NCBI GenBank assembly: GCA_002420005.1
Contig: DIHE01000023.1
Coordinates: forward strand, 43,732-68,817
DNA from: Holophagales bacterium UBA5704
GTDB taxonomy: Bacteria; Acidobacteriota; Thermoanaerobaculia; Multivoradales; UBA5704
DNA: 25,086 nucleotides
Reading direction: 5' to 3'
Position numbers and translations under genes: made by a program. Below the pieces are notes generated by a model, which saw only the letters and a list, made by a program, of their open reading frames with translations, ran no database searches and had not been told where the DNA came from. Of the stretch, positions 1 through 6,847 are shown piece after piece; the first letter of the stretch is position 1; each line of letters opens with the position of its first letter.

Positions 1-202
1 AGGTCTCCTGCGCCAGGTCCTCGATCTCCTCCTCCGCGAAGCCCCGCTTCGCGAAAAAAGAACGGACCAGGGGATAGTAGTACTGGTGGATGCGCCGGAA
101 GCTCTCCTCCGCGTCGATCCCCCGCTGCCATCGATCGATCCAGACGTTCACCCTGCGACGTCCCTCCTCGATCCTCGTACCGCGCAACGTAGGCTCCGCC
201 AT
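1..202 (-). CDS. RNA polymerase sigma factor, ECF-like (5' end only)
   Basis: The gene starts at the ATG at 202 and runs off the left edge, so 67 codons are visible. Residues about 35-67 read FRRIHQYYYPLVRSFFAKRG and then an EEEIEDLAQET stretch. This is the pattern of sigma-70 region 2.1-2.2 (core RNA polymerase binding) in extracytoplasmic-function sigma factors. An AGAGG about 5 bases upstream of the ATG supports the start. Region 2.4, region 4 and any anti-sigma partner lie outside the window, so the regulon cannot be inferred. The about 30 residues before region 2 are rich in Arg and Glu and somewhat longer than in minimal ECF factors. Family is fairly sure, subgroup unknown. Confidence 0.8.
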   Translation of the reverse strand, partial: MAEPTLRGTRIEEGRRRVNVWIDRWQRGIDAEESFRRIHQYYYPLVRSFFAKRGFAEEEIEDLAQET

Positions 203-265
203 GACGGCCTCTTGCGAAATCCGGTCCTCCTGGCGTCCCTCCCCGCGAGAGGCGCCGAGCGCCGG

Positions 266-277
266 AGGTCTAGACCT
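266..277. repeat. 12-bp perfect palindrome upstream of the sigma factor gene
   Basis: AGGTCTAGACCT is a perfect palindrome about 64 bases upstream of the sigma factor ATG. A weak promoter-like pair on the minus strand (TTGACC at 314-309, TAGGAT at 293-288, spacing only 15) lies just before it. The palindrome would then sit near the transcription start, where an operator could lie. This is inference from position only. Confidence 0.3.
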
Positions 278-359
278 TGTTCAAAGAATCCTATCACTCC
301 CCTCCATGGGTCAATGACCTTTCGCCACAATTTGTTTCGTAGAATCTTCAGCATAAGCC

Positions 360-389
360 CCCCCTCTCCCTCCTGTGCGGGAGAGGGGG
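360..389. repeat. GC-rich hairpin (11-bp perfect stem, 8-base loop)
   Basis: CCCCCTCTCCC at 360-370 pairs perfectly with GGGAGAGGGGG at 379-389 around the loop TCCTGTGC. It lies just past the 3' end of the YceI-like gene and upstream of the sigma factor gene. There is no T run after the stem on either strand, so it is not a classic intrinsic terminator. It resembles the dispersed CCCTCTCC-type intergenic palindromes seen in many GC-rich genomes. It could still end transcription or protect the 3' end of the minus-strand YceI transcript. Confidence 0.6.
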
Positions 390-410
390 CGGGGCCGGGA
401 GGAATCTGAG

Positions 411-1016
411 CTACCGGGCGGGGGCCGGAGCCAGCGGGTGATCCGCCTCGATGCTCACGGTGACCTTCACGTCGTCACCGAGAACCGTCCCGCCGGCATC
501 GAGGACGCGGTTCCAGACGATGCCGAAGTCTTTGCGGTTGATCGTGAAGGAGGTCTCGAAGCCGGCCTTCTCCGACTTGGGGGTCTTCACCGTTCCCAGG
601 AAGTCGACGTCCAGGGTGACCTTCTTGGTGACGCCGTGAGCCGTCAGGTCGCCGGTGACTTCGAGGGTGTCTGCGTCCTTTGCCTTGACCTGGGTGCTGC
701 TGAAGGTCCAGGCGGGGAACTTCTCCGTGTCGAAGAAGTCGGCCGTCCGCAGGTGGGCGTCACGATCCGAGTTGCCGGTGTCGACCGAGGCGGCCTGGAC
801 GGAGAAGTCGACCTTGGAGGCCGCCGGATTCGCCTTGTCGTAGACGATCGTGCCGCTGAAGTCCTTGAAGCGGCCGGGGACATTGCTGACGAAGTGGCGG
901 ATCGAGAAGTTGACCCCGCTGTGGCTCGAGTCCACTTTGTAAGTGACGGGCTCGGCGAGCGCCAGAGCCGGCAGGGCGAGGGTCAAGGCGGCGGCCGCGA
1001 CGAAAGCTCTTTTCAC
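411..1016 (-). CDS. YceI family protein (lipocalin-like, secreted)
   Basis: YceI-family proteins are periplasmic beta-barrels that bind long isoprenoid or amide lipids; their physiological role is often unknown. The protein starts MKRAFVAAAALTLALPALAL, a typical signal peptide with cleavage near ALA-EP. The mature part carries the family signature: YKVDSSHSGVNFSIRH near its start, then a SDRDAHLRTADFFD block, an LTAHGVTKKVTLDVDF block and the RKDFGIVWN strand. About 201 residues is a normal family length. I place the start at the GTG at 1016 because AGGAGG (1031-1026) lies 9 bases before it. The ATGs further upstream (1043 and 1034) precede or overlap this ribosome site and would spoil the signal peptide. 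The gene stands alone and is divergent from the exopolysaccharide operon. Family assignment is secure; ligand and role are not. Confidence 0.92.
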   Translation of the reverse strand: MKRAFVAAAALTLALPALALAEPVTYKVDSSHSGVNFSIRHFVSNVPGRFKDFSGTIVYDKANPAASKVDFSVQAASVDTGNSDRDAHLRTADFFDTEKFPAWTFSSTQVKAKDADTLEVTGDLTAHGVTKKVTLDVDFLGTVKTPKSEKAGFETSFTINRKDFGIVWNRVLDAGGTVLGDDVKVTVSIEADHPLAPAPAR

Positions 1017-1155
1017 GATTGAGTTCCTCCTCATAGGGTTCACGCATCCAAGGTGGGATACTGTACACCAGTCCGCCGCGCCTGCGCGCCGGCACCCGGC
1101 CGGGCTGGAATAAAAGCCGCGCCTCCTGTATTCTCATGATGGAAAACCCCGACCT
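1017..1155. promoter_or_regulatory. Divergent intergenic region between the YceI gene and the exopolysaccharide operon
   Basis: Both neighbouring genes must be driven from this stretch of about 140 bases. On the minus strand AGGAGG at 1031-1026 sets the YceI start, and TACAGT (1065-1060) is a possible -10 box. On the plus strand TATTCT (1129-1134) is a possible -10 with a poor -35 (TGGAAT, 1106-1111). No convincing operator was seen. A seven-codon reading frame (ATGATG at 1136, stop at 1157-1159) overlaps the start of the export gene. Confidence 0.35.
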
Positions 1156-1998
1156 ATGAAGCAGCGAACCCTTCTTCTCTTCAGTCTCCTCCTCCTTGTA
1201 CTGGTCCGGCCGGGTTTCACCCAGAGCGAGAGCCGTTATCCCACCTATCGTATCGGGCCGCGCGACCTGGTCCAGGTCAAGGTGTTCGAGACCGAGCAGC
1301 TCAACGGCAGTTACCGCGTCTCCGAGGACGGCGACATCACCCTGCCTCTGGTCGGAACGGTCCAGATCTCCGGGCTCACCGAGTCCGAGGCCGGGAACCG
1401 GGTGCAGGCGGTGCTCGAGAAGGATTCCCTCCAGCGCGCCTCGGTGTCCGTCCAGGTGCTGGAGTACCGCTCCAATCCCATCTCGGTGATCGGCGCCGTG
1501 CGCCAACCGGGTTCCTTGTCGTTCGCCGGCCGCTGGACTCTTCTCGAAGCGCTCACCGCGGCGGGTGGCCTGTCCAACGAGCATGGCGCCGTGCTCCACG
1601 TGCTGCGGCGTTCCGAGAACGGTCTTTCGGACCAGGTGTCCATCCGGGCGGACGACCTGTTGGTGCGCGCCGATCCCAAGGTCAACATCCCGATCTATCC
1701 GGGCGACCTGATCAACGTTCCGGGAGAGATCGAGGTGACCGTCTACTGCCTGGGCGAAGTCGAAAAACCGGGACCGGTGGCGTTCAAGAGCTCGCAGCGG
1801 ATCAGCCTTCTCACCGCCCTCTCCCAGGCCGGCGGGGTGACCGACCGCGCAGCGAACAAGATCGTGATCAAGCGCACCGACGCAACCGGCAAGACCCGCG
1901 AGATCCTGGTCGACTACAAGCGCCTTCTCGCCGGCAAGGACTCCGACGTCGAGCTCGCGACCGGCGACGTGATCGTCATCAAGGAGTCCTTCTTTTGA
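1156..1998 (+). CDS. Polysaccharide export protein, Wza-like, with SLBB domains
   Basis: Outer-membrane or periplasmic channel component that carries exopolysaccharide out of the cell in Wzx/Wzy or related systems. Residues 1-22 are a signal peptide ending near GFTQ-SES. Residues about 28-105 form the Poly_export domain (YRIGPRDLVQVKVFE, DGDITLPLVGTVQISGLT). Two SLBB beta-grasp domains follow: about 108-190 (ISVIGAVRQPGSLSF) and about 193-275 (VTVYCLGEVEKPGPVAF). There is no lipobox Cys at the cleavage site, unlike E. coli Wza, and no C-terminal amphipathic helix is obvious at 280 residues. It may therefore need a separate outer-membrane partner. It is the first gene of the operon, with a weak ribosome site. 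The kinase gene starts inside its stop codon. Confidence 0.92.
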   Translation: MKQRTLLLFSLLLLVLVRPGFTQSESRYPTYRIGPRDLVQVKVFETEQLNGSYRVSEDGDITLPLVGTVQISGLTESEAGNRVQAVLEKDSLQRASVSVQVLEYRSNPISVIGAVRQPGSLSFAGRWTLLEALTAAGGLSNEHGAVLHVLRRSENGLSDQVSIRADDLLVRADPKVNIPIYPGDLINVPGEIEVTVYCLGEVEKPGPVAFKSSQRISLLTALSQAGGVTDRAANKIVIKRTDATGKTREILVDYKRLLAGKDSDVELATGDVIVIKESFF

Positions 1999-4352
1999 GC
2001 CTGCCCAAGCAGCAGCCGTTCCTCGCCGACGAGCCGGTCGCGCCGGAGGCACCGGAGGTCGAGCTCAACCTCTCCGAGTACGTGGCGGTGGTGCGCCGCC
2101 ACTGGAAGCTGGTGAGCCTTTCCCTGCTCATCGCCCTGGTGGCGAGCGGGGTGCACTATGCGATGACTCCGAAGGAGTACATGGCGACCTCGACCATCCA
2201 GATCGAGCGGCGCAACCTGTCGCCGGTCGGCGGTGCCTCCAGCCCATGGTATGAGAACTTCTGGAACATGGAGTTCTACCCCACCCAGTACGAGCTGCTG
2301 CAGAGCCGCGGCCTGGCCGAGCGGGTGGTGCGCAGCCTGGACCTGATGGCCGATCCTTCTTTCAATCCGGGGGCTGCGGCGGCGAAGGAACGCACCGGGG
2401 CGACCACCGCGGAAGAGGACGAGGCGACCTTGGGCAAGCTCGCGCAGCAGCTCAAGGGAGGGCTCACGGTCGATCCGGTGCGCAACACCCAGCTCGTGCG
2501 CCTGTCGTTCCGCTCCTCCTCGCGGGAATTCTCGGCCAAGGCGGCCAACGCCTTCGCCGAGTCGTTCATCGACATGGGCGTGGAGGACCGCTACGCCTCG
2601 GCGGGCAAAGCCTCCACCTTCCTCGGCTCGCAGATCGAGACGCTCAAGCAGGAGGTCGCGGAGAAAGAGGCGCAGCTCCAGGCTTTCAGCCGGAGCTCCG
2701 ACATCGTCACCCTGGACCCGCAGTCGAACGTCACCTTGCGGCGCCTGGAGACCTTGAACACGGCCTTGATGGACGCCAAGAAGGAGCGCATCGAGAAGGA
2801 AGCCCACTACCACGAGGTGATGACCGGCCCGCTCGACGCGGTGGCCGACAGCCTCGCGCCCGGGGTCATCAGCGGGCTGCGCACCCAGCAGCTCCAGATG
2901 GAGCAGGACTACGAGACCAAGCTCAAGACGTTCAAGCCGGAATGGCCCGAGATGGTCTCCTTGAAGTCGCAGATCGAAACCGGCAAGCAGCACATCGATT
3001 CCGTGATCCGCGAGATGGTGCAGAAAGCGAGGAGCAACGCGTCCTCGAACTATCAGGCCGTGCTCCGCCAGGAACAGTCGCTCGCCGCGGAGCTGGAGAC
3101 GATCAAGCGCCAGGCGATCGACCAGAATTCCTCGGCCGTCCAGTTCACCAACCTCAAGGTGGAGATCCAGACCCGCCGCGAGCTGCTCGACGAGCTGTTG
3201 CGCCGCCAATCCGAGACCGAGGTGGCGGTGCGCCTGCAGGATACCCGTGAGTCGAACGTGCGGATCATCGACCACGCCCTGGTGCCGGACGGTCCTTTCC
3301 GGCCTTCGCTGCGCAAGGACCTCACCTACGGGCTGCTGATCGGCCTCCTGTTCGGCATCGGCGTGGCGCTCTTCCTCGAGTTCCTCGACCGCACGGTGAA
3401 GTCGCCGGAAGAGGTGGAGCGCCGCTTCAGCATCGCCACCCTGGCGGTCATCCAGGACATCGCCGAGACCGGCAAGGCCTACGGCTCCCCGGCGTATGGG
3501 TACGGGTATGGCTATGGCTACGGCTACGGCGATCCTCCCACCGGCGAGCCGTCGCGGGTGCGGCCCACCAAGGGAAAGGCGAAGGTGGCGGGCGGCGGCT
3601 GGCTGGAGAAGAAGAAGGGCACGCCGGGACCCCAGGCGCAGATCGAGCTCGTTCCGCACGAACGGCCGCGCACGCTCATCTCCGAATCCTACCGCTCGCT
3701 GCGCACGGCGCTCCTCCTGTCGAGCGCCCGCGAGCTCAAGGTCGTCGCCGTGACCTCGGCGATGGCGGGCGAAGGCAAGACCGCCACCGCCTCCAACCTG
3801 GCCGTGGTGCTCGCCCAGCTCGGCCGGCCGGTGGTGATCATCGACTGCGATCTGCGCAAACCGCGCATCCATCAGGTCTTCAAGCTCTCCAACCGCTCCG
3901 GGCTGGTGAACCAGCTCACCGGCACGGCCGAGCTGGACGCGGTGATCTTCCCGACCGAGGTGCCGAACCTCTGGGTGATTCCCTCCGGCCCGATGCCGCC
4001 CAACCCCTCCGAGCTGCTCGCCTCCGAGCGCCTGCGCGACCTGCTGCGGACGCTGCGCAGCCGTTTCGACTACGTGATCGTCGACACCCCGCCGGCTCTG
4101 GCGGTCACCGACGCCACCCTGGTCGGCATCCAGACCGACGGCGTCGTGCTGACCCTGCGCAGCCACAAGGTGACGCGCGAGGAGGTACGGCTCGTCCGCG
4201 ACCGTCTTCGCCAGGCCGACGTCAAGATTCTCGGAGCGGTGCTCAACCGGTACCGCGCCCTGCAGGCCGGGGCCGCCGCGGGCTACCGCTATGCCGAAGC
4301 CTACGGCTATGGCGCCGAGGAGACCGGATCGAAGGCCGGGTCCGCCGCTTGA
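1995..4352 (+). CDS. Wzz/BY-kinase fusion (polysaccharide co-polymerase and tyrosine autokinase)
   Basis: Inner-membrane protein that controls polysaccharide chain length and export through cycles of tyrosine phosphorylation. The N-terminal Wzz domain has a first membrane helix at about 38-56, a long periplasmic coiled coil (about 205-415) and a second helix at about 444-463. The cytoplasmic CpsD/CapB-type kinase has Walker A SAMAGEGKTA (588-597), Walker A' VVIIDCDLRKP (613-623) and Walker B DYVIVDTPP (692-700). The C-terminal tail has a tyrosine cluster (Y753, Y764, Y766, Y770, Y772), the usual autophosphorylation zone. A Tyr-Gly repeat (about 496-512) lies between the second helix and the kinase and is unusual. 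The start is a TTG at 1995 inside the upstream stop (TTGA), with AAGGAG seven to eight bases before it. At 785 residues it matches full-length fused members. Confidence 0.93.
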   Translation: MSLPKQQPFLADEPVAPEAPEVELNLSEYVAVVRRHWKLVSLSLLIALVASGVHYAMTPKEYMATSTIQIERRNLSPVGGASSPWYENFWNMEFYPTQYELLQSRGLAERVVRSLDLMADPSFNPGAAAAKERTGATTAEEDEATLGKLAQQLKGGLTVDPVRNTQLVRLSFRSSSREFSAKAANAFAESFIDMGVEDRYASAGKASTFLGSQIETLKQEVAEKEAQLQAFSRSSDIVTLDPQSNVTLRRLETLNTALMDAKKERIEKEAHYHEVMTGPLDAVADSLAPGVISGLRTQQLQMEQDYETKLKTFKPEWPEMVSLKSQIETGKQHIDSVIREMVQKARSNASSNYQAVLRQEQSLAAELETIKRQAIDQNSSAVQFTNLKVEIQTRRELLDELLRRQSETEVAVRLQDTRESNVRIIDHALVPDGPFRPSLRKDLTYGLLIGLLFGIGVALFLEFLDRTVKSPEEVERRFSIATLAVIQDIAETGKAYGSPAYGYGYGYGYGYGDPPTGEPSRVRPTKGKAKVAGGGWLEKKKGTPGPQAQIELVPHERPRTLISESYRSLRTALLLSSARELKVVAVTSAMAGEGKTATASNLAVVLAQLGRPVVIIDCDLRKPRIHQVFKLSNRSGLVNQLTGTAELDAVIFPTEVPNLWVIPSGPMPPNPSELLASERLRDLLRTLRSRFDYVIVDTPPALAVTDATLVGIQTDGVVLTLRSHKVTREEVRLVRDRLRQADVKILGAVLNRYRALQAGAAAGYRYAEAYGYGAEETGSKAGSAA
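3495..3530 (+). repeat. Tyr-Gly codon repeat (TAT/TAC-GGN, six units) inside the BY-kinase gene
   Basis: Twelve codons encode six tandem Tyr-Gly pairs, preceded by a seventh pair (residues 496-497). The repeat lies in the cytoplasmic linker just after the second membrane helix. The units use mixed TAT/TAC and GGG/GGT/GGC codons. This argues for selection at the protein level rather than fresh slippage. Confidence 0.85.
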
Positions 4353-5116
4353 TGATCGATCTGCACTGCCACGTCCTGCCCGGCGTCGACGACGGAGCCC
4401 CTGCGCTCGCCGAAGCGCTCGCCATGTGCCGGGCCGCGGCCGGAGATGGCTGCGAGGTGATGGTGGCGACGCCGCATCAACGGCGCGAGCCCTGGTGGAA
4501 TGACGACGTGGAGCACCTGCGCGGGCGCGCCGCCGAGCTCCAGGCGGCGGTGCAGGAGGAGATGGGAGACGGCTTTCGCGTCCTGCTCGGCGGAGAGATT
4601 CACGCGGATCGCGAGGTTCTTTCGGAGGTCGAGCGGCTCCCCGGAGGGACCCTCCTGCCGCTCGCCGGCTCGCGGTATCTCCTGCTCGAGCTCGACTCCT
4701 GGGGCAACCCGGACGACGCCGTCCATCTGGTCCATGAAACCAAAGTGGCCGGCTGGCGTCCGATCCTCGCCCATCCCGAGCTCATCCCCTGGCTGAACCG
4801 GGGCCTTCTCACCCACCTGGTCTCCCTGGGCGCCTTGCTCCAGGTGACCGGCATGAGCCTGACCGGCGACTTCGGGCGCCGGCCGCAAATGGAGGCGTGG
4901 CAGATGATCGAGGCCGGTCTCGTCCACTTCGTCGCCAGCGACGCCCACGATCTCCAGCGCCGCCCGCCGGGTCTGCGGCGGGCCCACACAGTGCTGTCCA
5001 CCCGCTGGGGGAGCGAGCTGGCCCGGCGGCTGACGATCGACAACCCGCGGGCCGTGATCGCCGACCGGCCCCTGCCGGCCGATCTGCGGCCCGGCCTCGG
5101 AGAGGATCCGGTGTGA
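4352..5116 (+). CDS. PHP-domain tyrosine-protein phosphatase, CpsB/YwqE family
   Basis: Metal-dependent phosphatase expected to remove phosphate from the tyrosine tail of the upstream BY-kinase, resetting the assembly cycle. PHP-family metal ligands are visible: DLHCHVLPGVDDG (3-15), ATPH (39-42), GGEIH (80-84), AHPEL (140-144) and SDAHD (196-200). At 254 residues the length is typical. The ATG at 4352 overlaps the kinase stop (TGATG). A TTG one codon earlier is the alternative start, and no strong ribosome site is seen, so translation is probably coupled. The kinase-phosphatase pairing is the standard arrangement in capsule and exopolysaccharide loci, which strengthens both calls. A histidinol-phosphatase role is unlikely given this context and the LPGVDDG signature. 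Confidence 0.92.
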   Translation: MIDLHCHVLPGVDDGAPALAEALAMCRAAAGDGCEVMVATPHQRREPWWNDDVEHLRGRAAELQAAVQEEMGDGFRVLLGGEIHADREVLSEVERLPGGTLLPLAGSRYLLLELDSWGNPDDAVHLVHETKVAGWRPILAHPELIPWLNRGLLTHLVSLGALLQVTGMSLTGDFGRRPQMEAWQMIEAGLVHFVASDAHDLQRRPPGLRRAHTVLSTRWGSELARRLTIDNPRAVIADRPLPADLRPGLGEDPV

Positions 5117-6084
5117 TGCGACGCAGCACATTTCCCCTGGCCGCCCTGCTCGCCACTCTGGTGGCCGCAGGAGCTTCCCCTCTCGCCGCCGTCGATCCCT
5201 TCTACGTCGACCTGCTGCGCGACGGGGCGCATGCTTATGATCGCGGCGACTTTGCGATGGCGACCCGCCATCTGCGCCTCGCCTGCTTCGGGATGCTCGA
5301 CGAGCCCAAGGAGCTCGCCGCCTGCCTCGCACGGCTCGCTCTCGCGCAGGACAAGGCGGGCGACGTGGCCGGATTCCGCGACACGTTCGGCCGGCTGGTG
5401 GAGATCGAAGAGCGCTTCCAGGGGTATTCGCAGTCGAGCCTGCCGCCCGAGGCCCGGGCGGCTCTCGAACAGCGGATGGCGGTCCAGATCCCCGCCCCCA
5501 CCCTGGCGGCCTCGCCGCCGGCACTGCGCAGTGCCGCGGGCCTCAAGCCCCAGGCCAGACCCGACCCCAAGCCCGGTGAGCCGGCCAAGCCGGCTCCGGC
5601 GCGGCCGAAAGAGCCCTCGCCGGTGGAGGTGGCCCCGGCACCCCAGCCCCTCGCCCCTCCGGCTGCTGCCCCCGCAGGACCCGCCACGGCCACCGCGGCC
5701 CGGCCGCTGACCGACGACGAGCGCAAGAAACAGGAGAGCGCCCGCAAGATCCTCGACGGCCGCACGAACGACGCGCGCCAGCTCGGAGAAGCCTACCAGC
5801 TCGCCCGCGAAGTGGCCGACGCCCACCCGGAGCAACGCAGCGCACAGCTCCTCGCCGGCGAAGCCGCCTACCGGATCTCCCGCTGGAGCGATGCCGCCGA
5901 ATACCTGAGCCACGCGGGAGGACCCGGCGACGACCAGCCGGAGCTCCTGTTCTACCTCGCCGTCTCCCTGTTCGAGAGCGGAGCCGGCGCAGGCGTGGCG
6001 GCGCCCCCGCTGCGCCGTGCCCTTCCCAATCTCCAGCGCTCTCCCTACGTAGACGGGTACACCAAAAAGATTCTCGGCCAATAG
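5116..6084 (+). CDS. Secreted TPR-like protein with a proline-rich linker
   Basis: A protein of 322 residues. Residues 1-25 are a signal peptide (LAALLATLVAAGASPLAA). Residues about 30-105 contain helical TPR-like repeats (DGAHAYDRGDFAMATRHLRL, then a second helical pair). Residues about 127-198 are a Pro/Ala-rich flexible linker. Residues about 205-320 form a second helical repeat block (GEAAYRISRWSDAAEYLSHA, LLFYLAVSLFESGAG). The gene is coupled to the phosphatase gene by a TGATG overlap and is therefore part of the exopolysaccharide operon. A periplasmic scaffold or assembly factor would fit, but nothing in the sequence gives a catalytic role. Exact function unknown. Confidence 0.75.
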   Translation: MRRSTFPLAALLATLVAAGASPLAAVDPFYVDLLRDGAHAYDRGDFAMATRHLRLACFGMLDEPKELAACLARLALAQDKAGDVAGFRDTFGRLVEIEERFQGYSQSSLPPEARAALEQRMAVQIPAPTLAASPPALRSAAGLKPQARPDPKPGEPAKPAPARPKEPSPVEVAPAPQPLAPPAAAPAGPATATAARPLTDDERKKQESARKILDGRTNDARQLGEAYQLAREVADAHPEQRSAQLLAGEAAYRISRWSDAAEYLSHAGGPGDDQPELLFYLAVSLFESGAGAGVAAPPLRRALPNLQRSPYVDGYTKKILGQ

Positions 6085-6098
6085 GGCGACTTTTCCTG

Positions 6099-6121
6099 TA
6101 GAATCCGCTGTGCTCAGGAGG
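6099..6121 (+). promoter_or_regulatory. Promoter-like TAGAAT and ribosome site for the Ig-like secreted protein
   Basis: TAGAAT at 6099-6104 fits a -10 box, and AGGAGG at 6116-6121 lies 6 bases before the ATG at 6128. The ribosome site decides the start against an in-frame GTG at 6110. No good -35 box is seen. The same TAGAATCC octamer recurs before two other genes in the window. Confidence 0.5.
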
Positions 6122-6127
6122 ATCACC

Positions 6128-6757
6128 ATGACCGGACGCCGCCTGCTCCTCGCCTGCGCCTTGCTCGGCTTTGCCGCCAGCGCCCGCGCCCAGACGATCT
6201 CAATCCAGGAACCGAAGTGCATCCCCGAAGAGGACAACACCGTCATCCACGCCAGCCTGTCGGCGGATGCACCGGGCCGTGTGCCGCGCCTCTACTTCCG
6301 CTGGAAGAACCAGACCGACTTCTACTGGGTCGCCATGGAGGCGGAGCCCGGTCGCAAGTTCTGGGGAATTCCGGCCAAGCCCGAGCGGCGCAATGAAGAG
6401 GTCGAATACTACGTCGCCCTCGTCGATGCCGCCGGCCAGGTCGGCTCGCGCTCCGAGTCCAAGAAGACCAAGGTGACCAAGGATTGCGATCTCAAGCTGA
6501 CCCCGAAAGAGCGAGGCGTCGCCGAGAACCTGATCGTCGGCGAGACGACGCCCGAGCAGCAGGGAGAGAAGGTGGTCGGATTCCTCTGCAAAGGGGTGAT
6601 CGCCCGCGTCAACTCCCAGGGGATCCGCCGCACCGACGAGATCTGCGGTCCCTGCGCCGTGGTCTGGTGGCAAGACAAGAGGGCGATCATCCCCGCGCTG
6701 GCCGGCAGCCTGGTCGGTGTCGTGGTGATCGATGAGCCGTCAAAGTCCCGCCCGTAG
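6128..6757 (+). CDS. Secreted protein with Ig-like domain and C-terminal membrane segment
   Basis: A protein of 209 residues that I cannot assign to a named family. Residues 1-21 are a signal peptide (LLLACALLGFAASARA). Residues about 25-120 have the strand pattern of an Ig/fibronectin-like domain: YFRWKNQTDFYWVAME, then FWGIPAKPE, then VEYYVALVDAAGQVGSRSE. Residues about 185-201 (RAIIPALAGSLVGVVVI) could be a C-terminal membrane anchor. Mature-region cysteines at 31, 120, 154, 173 and 176 could form disulfides, including a CGPC motif (173-176). CGPC resembles a thioredoxin-type active site, but the surrounding fold is not thioredoxin-like. It follows the exopolysaccharide operon in the same direction after 43 bases and may serve the envelope. 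Function unknown. Confidence 0.75.
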   Translation: MTGRRLLLACALLGFAASARAQTISIQEPKCIPEEDNTVIHASLSADAPGRVPRLYFRWKNQTDFYWVAMEAEPGRKFWGIPAKPERRNEEVEYYVALVDAAGQVGSRSESKKTKVTKDCDLKLTPKERGVAENLIVGETTPEQQGEKVVGFLCKGVIARVNSQGIRRTDEICGPCAVVWWQDKRAIIPALAGSLVGVVVIDEPSKSRP

Positions 6758-6786
6758 CCCTTCCCTGCACTTGGTCTTTTGTGCGC

Positions 6787-6811
6787 CACCCTCGCCTGCG
6801 CGGCGAGGGTG
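6787..6811 (+). terminator. Hairpin with a 10-bp perfect stem before the sulfate gene
   Basis: CACCCTCGCC (6787-6796) pairs with GGCGAGGGTG (6802-6811) around a 5-base loop. It lies 29 bases after the stop at 6757 and 36 bases before the Sat-CysC start. There is no clear T run downstream, so it may be a weak terminator for the upstream transcript. It could equally be a 5' leader structure acting on the sulfate genes. Confidence 0.4.
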
Positions 6812-6847
6812 TGCCTGTTCGCTTCCATCCCTTCCGAGGAGCTCTCG

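Noticed and set aside
360..389. Hairpin read as an intrinsic terminator of the YceI gene
   Set aside because: No T run follows the stem on the minus strand; kept as a repeat only.
760..2052. Minus-strand open frame across the YceI gene, the intergenic region and the export gene
   Set aside because: It covers the divergent promoter region and both real genes in the wrong frame, with low-complexity composition.
1914..4166. Very long minus-strand open frame (about 750 codons) opposite the BY-kinase gene
   Set aside because: It is His/Gly/Arg-rich, has no domain pattern, and is an antisense shadow caused by high GC. The plus strand has clear Wzz and kinase motifs.
6173..6736. CGPC motif in the secreted protein taken as a thioredoxin-like oxidoreductase
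   Set aside because: The strand and helix pattern around it does not match a thioredoxin fold.
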